A stretch of DNA of 64,000 bases from Rhineura floridana (lineage: Eukaryota > Chordata > Lepidosauria > Squamata > Rhineuridae). Positions within the stretch are counted from its first letter, which is position 1, and each line of letters starts with the position of its first letter. Made by a program: the position numbers and the translations under genes. The notes beneath the pieces are model-generated. The model did not search any database and was not told the origin of the DNA. It was given only the letters and a program-made list of their open reading frames with translations. The stretch lies in the NCBI RefSeq assembly GCF_030035675.1, contig NC_084482.1, positions 228,600,943-228,664,942 on the forward strand, written 5' to 3'. This document shows positions 1-10,400 of the stretch, in pieces.

Positions 1-1140
1 CGAAGGTGAAAAGGGGACTTAGTAGTTGCATGGGGTGAAGATCTAGGGGACTACCATGGGGGTGGGGGGAAACTGCCCGGACAGCCTCTATGAATGCACA
101 GGATCGAGGGTCCTCATGTTCTCCCTTTTCCCTTAAGCTGTTCAGATTCCTTATACATCTGACAAGCTCATCTAAGCTTGCATGTTTAGGGACAGCAGTC
201 ATACGAATAGGCAGGTTATTGGTTGGAGATCCCTCTCAAGGATCCTTGGGATTTGGAAGATACCAGGAAAAATACTGGGGCGTAAACAGTGGAGTTGTTT
301 AAACATTTATTTCTTAAACACTTTTAGCTAAATGTATATAGTTGGCCTTACCACATAAGTCAGAATCATACAAGTTATATTGTGATATTTGTGAATCAGA
401 TAAGTTACATCGCAACAAGTCAGAATCAAACAAGTTACATTTCTGTATCAGTACTTTTTTATATCCAGAAAAAACTGAATTGGCTCACCCAATATGTGAG
501 ATGAAACTCAGACCTTCAACAGCAGTATCTTCGACCAGGCTAAAAAGCACTGGTGAAATGCCTTGGATTTCTTGCCTTTTTATAGCCCTCCGTGTTATGT
601 GGGAGTATCATCTTTGCTTGCTGTGGGCTACTCCAGGCAAGCCTCAGAGAAGTGTTAGTTGAATCTTGTCTCCCTGGTGGGGTAGCAAGTGTAGATTGGT
701 TGTGCTCGCTGCATGCGGTCACTCGGCCACCGTCTAGAGGAAACACCTTCCCAACAGTCTTTGCTACATGTCAGCTGAACACACCCTCAGGAGCTTCACC
801 CAGCTATGGCTGGCTTTATCCCAGCTTCCCTTATCTTGGCCCATTGCTTAGAAAGTGAAATAAAAGCCAAGTACTGAGGGGGTGGGAAGAGCCCAAGTCT
901 TGTCTAGGTGAATAAACCCTAGACTGCATTTTAGATCAGGACGGGCATATGGTATATACTGACTCATGGCATCTCCTGGGAGGTGTAGTTAATGACTGAG
1001 AGTTGCTAGGAGAGCCTCTGTTCCCCTCATAGAGCTTCAATCAAAGCACCTGACTGTTAAACCACTGTGGCCACTGCAGCTCTGTCAGGGGCATAGGAGT
1101 CTCCTCTCAGCACCCTTCACAAAATACACTTCCCAGGATT
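1..1140. repeat. Flanking duplication block, copy A
   Basis: This stretch matches, in the same order and orientation, the sequence that follows both class II beta 3' halves: 9427-12112 (copy B) and 45848-53097 (copy C). Shared landmarks are the start 'gaaggtgaaaaggggactta', the run 'ttggttggagatccctctca', and the end 'cacttcccaggatt'. In B and C the block lies immediately right of beta2/TM exons, so a further beta 3' half probably lies just left of this window; that is inference. Copy A lacks the LTR, hAT and LINE insertions found in B and C and so serves as the empty-site reference. Confidence 0.85.
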
Positions 1141-1274
1141 AACCTCATGACAGCCTGGTGCCTCCAGCCAGCAGGCAAAGCGTGGCCTTTTGCACAAGCC
1201 ACGGCTGCTGGACCCAACGTAAGGTGCAGCCCCACAAAGAGAGGACGAGGACCTTCGCTCTGGCTACGAATTAG

Positions 1275-1445
1275 TTTCCAGGCTCAGTTTAAAGAGCTGG
1301 TTTTGACCTATTAAGCCTTGTTTGGTACAGGACCCCAATACCTCAAGGACTGCCCCGCCCCACATGAACCAACCTGGACTCTGTTCTTCATCGGAGGCCC
1401 TTCTCCGTGTGCCACTTCTGAGGGAAGTGCGGAGCAGGGATGTGG
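1275..1445 (+). mobile_element. L2/CR1-group LINE fragment (RT C-terminal end)
   Basis: Conceptual translation reads FQAQFKELVLTY, a stop, ALFGTGPQYLKD and so on. This is the 'FKVLVLTYKAL..GP.YL.D.L' block near the C-terminus of L2/CR1-group ORF2. A stop lies within the block, so this is a decayed 5'- and 3'-truncated copy. Confidence 0.6.
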
Positions 1446-2269
1446 AGTCCGAGTTGTGGAGTCGGAGTCGGCAGGCCTGGCCTTAGCATGTGTGGGGCCC
1501 AGGGCAAAAGCATAGTTGCCCCCCATTCTTTCTCTCTCTCTATATATTTATATATATTCAACAGGTCAAGCTTTCACCCAGCATAGAAATTGCACAAAAT
1601 CTTCACCCATTGAATGGCTGCCTGTCACTGCAGCTGTTAAAGGTCCAAAAGCTCTGTTCACCTTCCCCAAAGCAAAACAGTCTTGCTTGTGGTGGACATG
1701 TAGAAGTACTCCATGCCTGTATTTTCCACACAGAAGAGATCGGGGGCCCTCATGGGTGGGCAACGGAAGTACCACTCCTCACCACGTGGACAGAAGTGGA
1801 GTCAATGAAATATATACGCATGTACAAAGAACAGAGATAACAGGTCCAAACCTCAAGGGGAGACTGACAATCTAAGACAGACCCAGGGGGACAACGGAGA
1901 GAGGGAGGATGGAGGCATGGGAAGAATATGCGATTATTTCATTGACAGTTGCTTTGGCTTACTTACAATAAAATATAGGAAGGGGGATGAGGGTGCAGCA
2001 CTTTGGGAGGAAATAGGATTTGGGCATGTGTGGCCAGGACGGACAACTTAATTAAATTAAATTAAATTAGGCAAGAAAAGGGCATGTGAATACGATTTAT
2101 TTAGAAGATTTTTTCCCCTTTCCCGTTCCTTCATCCTATGTTGTCAGACCCAGATGCTGTGGAAAAGACTGGAATGGGAGGGAAGTCCTTTGCCTGGCTT
2201 GTAGGCTGCCCGATGTGGTATCGCTGCCTGCCCCTTTTCACTTCTCAAGGGCACTTAGGTATAATTCTT
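1446..2269. other. No gene seen; low-complexity tracts
   Basis: I see no coding signal. There is a pyrimidine/TA-rich tract near 1529-1557 and an (AAATT)n tract near 2047-2070. The rest is unrecognised, presumably old repeat or intergenic DNA. Confidence 0.5.
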
Positions 2270-2440
2270 CTGTCCTGCTTTATAGCCCCAAAGGCTCTCA
2301 GAGCAGTTTGCAAAAGATTATCGGAATAAAGTGTTTCAGACAGGCAGTCTCCTCCTGCCAAGTCTGGTGATGCCGGGAACTGAACCTGGAACCTTCGGCG
2401 TGCAAGGCAGATTGCTCTGCCCCTGAGCTTCCCCCTTAAG
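2270..2440 (-). mobile_element. tRNA-derived SINE
   Basis: Read on the minus strand it has a tRNA-like head: 'aggggcagagcaatctgcc', then 'ttgcacgccgaaggttccag' and 'gttcagttcccggcat', which resembles a polymerase III B box. The unit is repeated in related form at 62885-63060. The boundaries are estimated. Confidence 0.6.
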
Positions 2441-3239
2441 GCCCTGATTGATTTCTTAAAAGTGGGTGGAGAGCGAACAGCACCCAGCAATCCCAGCAAC
2501 AGGGGGAAGGACAACCAACAGCTGACGAGCCAAAGGTAGGAAGGAGGATCCCGAGTTACTGTACTCCACCCCTGACTTACCGGGGAAGTGGAGGCTGAAC
2601 CTCTCTGCTTAAAACCGAGGTGAACTAAGAAGCGAGGGCAGGCACAGGCATCGTAAAAAGACGGGCAGGAGACGGGTTGCAGGAAGCAGAGTTTAATGTC
2701 CAAACTAAGAATGACCCATGTTACCTCGGTATGCATCAAACACCGAGGTAAGTGCCTATTTTACCCCGAACGAGCGTCACACGGAGTGGGAAGGAGGCAC
2801 CTGGAAGGGATTCCCTGCGTCATTCTCAAATGGGTTCCCCCTGCTGTTTAGGGCCATGCCTCCCTGCCTGCCCGCCCTTCCTGCAGGAAGGATCCGAGGG
2901 CGTCTTTCTGCTGCGCTCTGCTGCAGGGGGCCCCCTCCACGCCCATTGGCTGCGGGGTTGCTGCGTGTCACCAGCGAAGAGAGAGCAGGGGAAATCCCCG
3001 TGCAGTGACTGCAGAAGAGGGGATGCTGCATGACGCCAGAGAGAGGGCCTCCTCGGGAGCTGATGGGAGGTGTAGATTTCTTCAGGCAGTTCCGCCATGC
3101 TTGCCTTTGTGTTTGTTTGTTTCTTTGAGGTGGGGAGTGGGGGCGCAGATCGCCAAGTTCAGAATATGGGGGGGGGGGCAAAGCGCGGGGCCCGGGGCAA
3201 CTTCCCCGCTTCCTGGTGCCTAGGGGCGCCTCTGGGAGT
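2441..3239. other. No gene seen; GC-rich stretch
   Basis: GC-rich from about 2860 to 3060, with purine and poly-G runs near 3170. The open frames on both strands are short and resemble no family I know. I cannot assign a function. Confidence 0.4.
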
Positions 3240-3545
3240 CGGAAGCAGTTTTGGGTGGAGTTGGAGTCAGTAGAAATGTACCGACTCCGAATCTGGCTTC
3301 AAAATAAATTTTGATTGACAAATTTTTTAAAATGTCAATTCAAAATGTCATAGGAGCTTCCCATGATGTCAGCTGTAGTTGAGCATTTCACCATAACTCA
3401 GGATGGAAAATATTTTGTGTGTCAGTGTATGACACAGGACCCAGATGAAGAGAGATGCTGTGATGCCGAGATCAGCGCATATTCAGGCAGCGATAAAAAT
3501 GCTCCTACGAGAGCTTCCAATTTAAAAAGACATTTACAGCCCTTT
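3240..3545 (+). mobile_element. hAT transposase remnant: BED zinc finger
   Basis: A frame from 3363 encodes a short BED-finger-like module. It has a VVEHFTI motif, CQC, and a 60-residue stretch ending SNLKRHLQ, the usual Cys/His spacing at the N-terminus of hAT transposases. The upstream 'gactccgaatctgg' sequence is typical of hAT-derived repeats with runs of GAGTC. Only the finger remains; the catalytic part is absent. Plain DNA transposon, decayed. Confidence 0.5.
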
Positions 3546-4009
3546 CCAGGACTGTGGAGTTGGGAGCAATTTTGGGTGGAATGCTCTCCCCGGGAAGCTA
3601 CACCAGGCGCCATCATTTATTTATTTATTTATTTAATTTCTTAAACTTATATACCGCCCGACTAGCAATAGCTCTCTGGGCACCTGGCAGAAATCTCCTT
3701 TTTACCCTGGCTTTTGGCCCTTGATTTGAAGGGCTTCAGGTATGGGTGGTCTCTTTTAATGCAGCAGGTCTGGGAAGACCTGCCTTGATTTGTATTGATC
3801 TGTTTTTGGATAGTGTTGTGTTTGTTGTTTTAATGGGTTTGTTCTTTGTGATTGGTTTTAATCTTCTTGCTGTAAGTCAGCCTCCACTGCCCCATGGAGT
3901 TTCCAGTGGTGGCTCCCTGCTCGTGGGATGCTCTCCCAAGGAAGGTACACCTGGCACCATCATGATCTATTTTTGGGCAGCAGGCAAAAACCTTTCTACC
4001 CAGGCTTTT
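3546..4009 (+). mobile_element. Two degraded LINE 3'-end fragments (L2/CR1 group)
   Basis: 3613-3690 carries the 'ataccgcccgactagcaata' 3' UTR motif also seen in the L2 copy at 17255. 3925-4005 encodes a decayed version of the ORF2 C-terminus of the '..RLKT.L..QAF' type. Neither is long enough to assign a subfamily. Confidence 0.5.
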
Positions 4010-4507
4010 GTTTATTTATTTGATTTATATCCTGCCCTTCCTCCCAGCCAGAGCCCATGAGGACAAACAAAAGCACTAAAAACACTTGAAAACATCGTAA
4101 AAACAGAATTTAAAATAATGTAAAATTAAAACAAAACATCTCTAAAAAAGTTTTGAAAGGTTTTTTTAAAAAATGTTTTTTTATAAAAAGGTTAAGAACA
4201 TTACCAAAAAAAAGGTTTAAAAACATATTAAAAAGCAGTTCCAACACAGACGCAGACTGGGATAAGGTCTCAACTTCAAAGGCTTGTTGAAAGAAGGTCT
4301 TCAAAAGGCGCCAAAAAGATAACAGAGATGGCGCCTGTCTAATATTTAAGAGGAGGGAATTCCACAGGGTAGGTGCTGCCACACTAAAGGTCCGTTTCCT
4401 ATATTGTGCAGAGCGGACCTGCTGATAAGATGGTATCTGCAGGAGGCCCCCACCTGCAGAGCGCAGTGATCGGCTGGGTATATCAGGGGTAAGACGGTCT
4501 TGCAGGT
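4010..4507 (-). mobile_element. L2-like LINE, 5'-truncated 3' end
   Basis: The minus strand encodes the ORF2 terminus (VAAPTLWNSLL, SLLSFWRLLKT, QAF). It is followed by an A-rich 3' UTR ending in a tail that reads 'ttcctcccagcc' on the plus strand. Similar 3' ends lie at 54013 and 32098. It adjoins block 4518-4716 on its 5' side. Confidence 0.75.
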
Positions 4508-4517
4508 ATCAGTTGGG

Positions 4518-4716
4518 AAAGAGAAGAGAGGAAAGGGCAGAAGGAGGAGGGGCAGGTCAGATTCCCTTCAGACGTATCAGTCTAACAAGCGAAGGAAGTC
4601 AGTCAGAGCATCGCAGGTAAAGGTAAACAAGCCTCTCCATCTGAAGGACCCTCGCTCTATCTCCCTTCTGGAGCTTAAACAAAAGAAGAAAACAGGAGAT
4701 GCTCTTGCCCCACTTC
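4518..4716. repeat. Unclassified ~195 bp repeat, copy 1
   Basis: This matches 27945-28145 nearly throughout ('gaaggaggaggggcaggt', 'gcatcgcaggtaaaggtaa', 'gcctctccatctg'). Both copies sit directly on the 5' side of a minus-strand L2 copy. It could be an L2-linked 5' segment or an independent repeat. Confidence 0.7.
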
Positions 4717-4717
4717 C

Positions 4718-4780
4718 AACACGAACTCTGGTCTCCCAGGTCATAGTCCAACGCTCTAACCACTACACCACATGGTGTGC
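4718..4780 (-). mobile_element. CORE-SINE head fragment
   Basis: On the minus strand it reads 'gtggtgtagtggttagagcg' followed by 'ttggactatgacctgggaga', the same tRNA-like head as the complete element at 5010. Truncated after the head. Confidence 0.7.
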
Positions 4781-4785
4781 CGCAA

Positions 4786-4910
4786 GAGGTGACTAGGTGT
4801 GCCGCAGATATTATGAAAGTATGTAATTTTGTACACAAAGTGTGCCAGAAATTTTTTATATGTTTTACAGCACACTGCGAACAAAACAGGTTTGAGAACC
4901 ACTGCTTTAA
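4786..4910 (-). mobile_element. hAT-type MITE remnant
   Basis: The minus strand begins 'cagtggttctcaaacctgtt', a terminal sequence typical of Charlie-like hAT elements, and continues with 'gcggcacac' motifs. Only one end is recognisable. Confidence 0.5.
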
Positions 4911-5009
4911 ACTTTAAAGTTTTATACATGGGGTGTGGGGGAGAAATGGCAGGATAATTCCCCCCTCATGCAAATTGAAAATATATTCTGTTTAAAGAGA
5001 GGTGAGAGG

Positions 5010-5235
5010 GCCAGTGTGGTGTGCTGGTTAGAGTGTTGGACTAGGACCTGGGAGACCAGGGTTCGAATCCCCACACAGCCATGAAGCTCACTGGGCGACC
5101 TTGGGCCAGTCACTGCCTCTCAGCCTCAGAGGAAGCAATGGTAAATCCCCTCTGAACACCGCTTGCCATGAAAACCCTATTCAGGGGATCCCCATAAGTC
5201 GGGATCACTTGAAGGCAGTCCATTTCCAGTTTTTC
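5010..5235 (+). mobile_element. CORE-SINE (tRNA head, MIR-like core)
   Basis: The head 'tggttagagtgttggactag' and B-box-like 'gggttcgaatcccc' are followed by 'gaccttgggccagtcactgc' and 'ctctcagcctcag', which closely resemble the MIR core. The tail reads 'gtcgggatcacttgaaggca'. It is essentially complete and is the reference for other partial copies in this window (4718, 17173, 54390, 55305). Confidence 0.8.
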
Positions 5236-6490
5236 ATCTGTCAAACAGAAACATTCACAAAAAGAAACAGAAAAATAACCCTTCACGCTGCCCCCTCCGC
5301 AAGCCCTTCTAGAGTACCCTCTCTGGGTCTTAAAAAGAGGGCAGAGCAAAGCCCTCCCATCTCCCCAAGTGGATCGCGCTTTTGCCAGCCTGAGCAAAGA
5401 TGCTCCTAGGACGATGGAGAACTAACATCTCTGCCTGGGGGGGCTCATCCTCAGGGTCTGGGGGAGGAATGCAGAGTCCTTCCCCCACAACAATCTAGAA
5501 AGTGGGAGCTTCAGACTTGCAGCATTTGTCCAGGAGTGGGTGGCCAGACATTGACTCCGGATCCGAAGGAGAAGGAGGCGGCCAGGCAGAAAGAGGGCTG
5601 ACCCACAAGCGTCCCCTGGCCCTCCTCAGATGCTGCTGGTCAGTGCAGACATTATAGTAAAGGCAACATCGAACTAGGCTGATCGTGAGGCAATCTCCTT
5701 GTAACCCGGAGAGCTGGTGGCAGCCGTATCAGTCCACAAGAGCAGCCAAGACTTTTGCAGCCCTTGAAAGTGAACTTTTTGCAACTCAAGGGCCGCTTCC
5801 CTTCTGGGTAACCTTCCAGGGGCCAGATACTAGAGGTGGGCATGGCCAGAGGCAAAAGTGGGTGGAGCACAGAATGCAAATTTAACCTTTGAATAGGAGG
5901 ATGGTTTATGCACTCTCTCAGACATGCCCCTCCCCCTCCCCCTCCAAAGAAAGTATAGCCATTATCAGGGGGTAGGGGGGCTCCAGCCAGGCAGAAGCTC
6001 TCAGGGAGGGGCAAAATGAGGCTAGTGAGGGGTGTGGCGTGGGGGGGAATGGTGGCTAAAGGAGAGCTTCAAGGGCCAGACAGAGAGGTCTGGATGGCCG
6101 CATTTGACCTCTCCCCCAGGCCTGAAATTCCCCTTCCCTGCTTTAAAGACTAAAAGTCCTTATGGGATCAGTAGATCCTTTGTTGTTTTAAGGGGCAGTT
6201 CAGGCCCCACCCCCAGCAGGGAGTGCACAAGACTCTAGATCTAGAAGACATGTGCCAGAAAGATCAGCCAGGCTTACAGAGCTGGAAGAAAACACCAAAT
6301 AGGACCCCCCTTTCCCTTCTCCCCCCCTAAAGGAGACATGAAAGGCGGAAGACATGTGGGGCTCTGGAGGGAGTGGCTTTGTCTCTGCGAAGGGTCTTCT
6401 CCAGCCCCTCTGTCACCTCCAAAAGTCTGCATCTTCAGAGCAAGGACAGGCAGACACTCGCCGAGGGAGGGGACAGAAAAGTGCTCCTCC
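5236..6490. other. No gene seen
   Basis: I find no exon-like or named repeat sequence. It lies immediately left of the duplicated beta unit, whose homology with the second copy begins near 6493. Confidence 0.4.
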
Positions 6491-6754
6491 ACATCGGGGG
6501 ATCCCCACGGAGCAGCGAAGTCTAACTGATGAGCGCTGGAGGCCAAGGAGAGAGAGAAAGAGATACTAATCAATTGTGGGGTGAGGAGGGAGGACCATCC
6601 CTGCTGGGCTTTTGGGCAACCCTCAGATATGGGGCCAAAAGAGAATGTCAAGAGGCTGAGTGTGCGTGAGGGGGGCAGGGAGGGGGTCAAGATCCTTGCC
6701 GTGATCCCCTTTTCCCAAAACAACTCCTGGAGCAACAAAAGAGTAGTTTGCTTA

Positions 6755-6760
6755 TTTACT
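6755..6760 (-). terminator. Possible polyadenylation signal (variant AGTAAA)
   Basis: The minus strand reads AGTAAA where copy 2 has AATAAA (43170-43175). The position, ~0.5 kb beyond the likely stop, suits the class II beta 3' end. No transcript evidence. Confidence 0.35.
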
Positions 6761-6880
6761 GTAAAATATGGATCTGACGCTTTCCCAGGAAAAGTCTGTC
6801 CAAATCACAGAAGAAAAACTAGGGAGTTTAAAAGAAAATCAGTACTGCACAAGACGAAAAACAAAAACAGCTTAATTCAG

Positions 6881-6960
6881 GGATAGCCAACCTGGTGCCC
6901 TCCTCCTCTTGCTGGACTACAACTCCCATCATCCCTCCCCACTGGCCATGTGACTGTGTG
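6881..6960 (+). mobile_element. hAT-type MITE end
   Basis: The 'agccaacctggtgccctcct' and 'ggactacaactcccatcat' motifs mark a common reptilian/amniote hAT-derived MITE. It lies in the 3' flank of the beta gene and is also present in copy 2 at 43264-43345, so it predates the duplication. Confidence 0.6.
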
Positions 6961-7384
6961 TGTGTGTGGGTCCCTAATCCACCTGAGGCAAGATGTGGGG
7001 AGTGTCGGGTGAGGCACTGAGCTGGCAAGGGAGGTGGAATGGGGGGCTTGACTGGCTTCCCAGCAGAGAGAGGGGTCAGAAGAAGGTCCTTCTCCAGATG
7101 GACCGCAAAGGGGGCAGGACACCCGCCTTCCCCTGAGGGCCGAATACCCGCCCTGGACTCTGCACTGGTCCCTGTGAAGGAGCTCTGCCCGACACCCTCT
7201 GGGGTGGGAAACTCTCCTGCAGACCCACTTCCAGGAGGCAAAAATGGAGTATGTGGGGGGGGATTGGTTTTTCAATTGAAGCCCCCTCCTGCCCCATCTA
7301 GAGTCTGTGGGTGAAAAAGCAAAGCCCCCCAGGGGCTGGGAAAGGGAGGGAGGGTGAGGGTGGAAGAGCCGAGAGAAAAGTTAC

Positions 7385-7408
7385 TTGCAGGCTGAGGGAT
7401 GGATCGCC
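7385..7408 (-). CDS. Class II beta exon 5 (24 nt cytoplasmic)
   Basis: A 24 nt exon between a poly-pyrimidine AG and GTAACT. In phase it encodes G-RSIPQPA, aligning with mammalian G-HSGLQPT, and 24 nt is also the family's usual length. In copy 2 (43814-43837) the last base is G rather than A, giving a stronger AG|GTAAC donor. Confidence 0.85.
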
Positions 7409-10400
7409 CTGGGGGGGAGGAGAGAAAGACTCAGTCAGGATGGAATAGCCCCCGTCCCCGAGAACACCCTCCCCACCCCAGATCAAAACAACACCCTCAA
7501 GGGACAACTGTTTTGTACAAAATAAAGCTCTCCCACTTCCGTCCTGTTACAGAGTGTGAAAGAGGACGAAATGGAGAACATCCGTGATGTGGAGGGTGAG
7601 CAGGATAGAACCATGTCTCCCCAAATGACAAAAACTAGAGCGGGAGACATCTTGCCCTCTCACCTCCCCACCCCCACCCAATGCCCACAGTCACATGAAT
7701 CCCTCCCATTTCCCTTCACCTGCACCCTTTGGACCAGCCATGGGTAACACAACGGCCCTTCACTCTGCACGGAGGGAGCATTGGTCAGCTGCTTCAGTGA
7801 GATTTTTGGTCAAGTGGGCAGGAAAATGGACCTGAAGAGTTCAGCACAAGGACCCTGAGAGAGAAAGGCATCCAGAACCAGAAGCAGCGTTATGTTATTC
7901 CCAAGTATACAAGGACTGAACAAGTCTCAAGAGATGCTGCATGTGATTCTGACTCTGTTTAGGCTAAACTCTGCCCACGTCTTAGACACCAAGAGGGACC
8001 TCCTAGGAGTGGAGAAGGAGCAAGGACAGGAGGGGAGTCTAGAACCAAGCCCAGTTCCCCCCAGATTCAGGACCCCCCATCAGCCCCCCACCTCCCTCAT
8101 CACCTTTCTTGTTCTTCAGGTAGAGGGTGAGTCCGGTTGCCACAAAGACCAGCCCCAGCACAATCCCCACAATCCCCGTCCACATCTTGCTCTTGGTGGA
8201 GTCCGACTGTGGCTCTGGAGACACAAAGGAAAGAAAGCCTTGACTGAGGAAAGGCAGGCCTGGGATCAGACCACAAGGGGAGCATCCTTAACCCCCATGG
8301 AGGCCTTGGCCCAGGAATGCCCCTTTCCAAAAGAGTCTGCCTCCACTCCAGGTGTAAGGAAGATGGATCAGGGCTGTCCTACCCCACTGCACGGTGACGC
8401 GGCCCTCGAAGCTGGTGTGGTCCACCTGACAGGCATAGACGTCTCCGCGTTCTGGCTGCGCCTCCAGCATCACCTGGATCTGGAATGTCCAGTCCCCGTT
8501 CCGGGTGACGTCTGTGGTCCACACTCTGGTCTCCTCCTTCCCGTTCCTGAACCACTTGATCTCGATCTTTGGAGGGAAAAAGCCGGCCACGGTGCAAATC
8601 AGCAAAGTGTTGTGCGATGAGGAGTCATCCTCTGTGGGTGTGATCTTCACCTTGGGCTGGACTGTTGGAGGGGGAGAGAGAAAGAATATTTGTGAGGGGG
8701 CTTCAGAGACTGACAGAGGGGTAGACCTGCAGACTTCGAGGGAGGGAGGGAGGGAGGGAGGGAGGGAGGAATAGTGAGAGCATCTTCCATCCATCATCCC
8801 CAGTAGACACTCAGTGAATCCTTCCCTCCTAACACCATAACCAACCTGTTTGTTCTCTGTAAGATTTATTTTGGGGGGAGGCAGAAGGAATTATCATGCC
8901 CCAGCTTCCCTTGGTGGCCAGACTAAGAGTCAGATAATATGTGACGCTCAGTTGTCTATAGCTTTTCTAGAATTTTTAAAATATCTACACACAAACACAC
9001 ACACACACGTAATTCAGCCATGTGGAGGAGGCTTCAGTTTCAAGCAGAAGACTGCTGAGGGAGGGGCTTAAGTCTTTCTGTTTGCTGTTGTTTTCAACTG
9101 TCTGCTGTAGCCACTTGTATGACTACTGTATTGTATTGTCTGTTGTTTACTTGTACATTGCTGTAAGAGCCAATGCCAAAGTGTTGTCTTGAAATATTTT
9201 TCCCTCTCTATAATAGACATATTAAACTGTTGTCACGCTGTAGTGATAATTCAGCCTCTAGGGGGTGCTCTCACTTCCCCTCCTCTTCTCCCCGCACCCA
9301 TTGAGCAGTCTGTTCTGTTGGTAGGTGGCAGGGAAGGGCAAGGAAAGAGGGTGATGTGGTTGGGGGTGGAATGGGGGGAGGTTTCTTTTCTGAACAGAAG
9401 AGAGGCGCAGCTTCAGAAATGGGGTTGCGAAGGTGAAAAGGGGACTTAGTAGTTGTGTGGGGTGAAGATCTGGGGGACTACTGTGATGCGTCCTTCCCTG
9501 GCTCTCCCTGTCAGGTTCCTACCTGCTCGTGGTTACTGCCTGTCTCTAGGCACCACCAGGGACTCCACCAGTCCGGACCGCACTCTCTTATGGTTTACCT
9601 ATCCGCTCTAGCACAGATCTCAACAGATCCCCCTGCTAGGCAACCACCAGTAACGTCCCAATACTAGTATTCCCAGAGACTCTGAATACTGGTATTGTTA
9701 TTCTCTTCACCGCTGCCACCATTTGTTACAGTTCCCCTTCAGCCTTGGTCATTACCTTACCCTCCCTTCTGGTCTGTGAAACCCCAGCCAAGGATCAGGC
9801 CTTTGGTAAACCAAATTAAGTATTTATTACAGATAACAAAGCTAACAAGATTAACAAGATTTCTTCTTAAGGCACATAAGCATATGGTTTTACTCAATAC
9901 TAATCCGAACTCCACCTCCCTCCTTCTCCACTCTCTCCTGGCAAACAACTCTCTAAACCCCACCAAGCAATCCACTCTTTCTCTTCTCCCCCCCAGATTA
10001 AACTCTCACTCTTCCTTTTATACATTCAGCCATTTTAAACACTCAGCCAATCATCTCGCATTCTACTGCCCATTCACTCCCCCTCTTTCACTCCACTTAC
10101 CATGTATCTTCTAAACAATCAACACTTACCATATATACATTAATATAGGAACATCACAACTACCATGGGGGAACTGGGGGTGGGGAAACTGCCTGGACAG
10201 ACTTTTTGAATGCACAGAATCGAGGGTCCTCATGTTCTCCCTTTTGTCCGGAGGCTGTTCAGATTCCGCCATATATACATTAATATAGGAACATCACAAC
10301 TACCATGGGGGAACTGGGGGTGGGGAAACTGCCTGGACAGACTTTTTGAATGCACAGAATCGAGGGTCCTCATGTTCTCCCTTTTGTCCGGAGGCTGTTC

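Larger units (their letters stand above)
6493..9480. repeat. Segmental duplication unit, copy 1 (class II beta 3' half)
   Basis: Nearly the whole of this ~3 kb matches 42913-45900 in order, including the 3' flank, cytoplasmic exon, TM exon, beta2 exon and the start of intron 2. The left junction is sharp: sequence becomes homologous at 'ggggatccccacggagcagc'. The right side runs on into flank block B. By eye the divergence is a few percent, with small indels. Confidence 0.92.

Noticed and set aside
2935-2975. Y-box-like CCATTGGCTG with nearby GCAAC suggesting another class II promoter
   Set aside because: Spacing and orientation do not match S-X-Y, and no class II signal exon follows on either strand.
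5010-5080. tRNA gene
   Set aside because: It has a B-box-like sequence but no cloverleaf, and is continuous with a MIR-like SINE body. The same holds for 2270, 17173 and 62885.
7892-8620. Plus-strand open frame of 242 codons
   Set aside because: It is the antisense shadow of the beta2 and TM exons.
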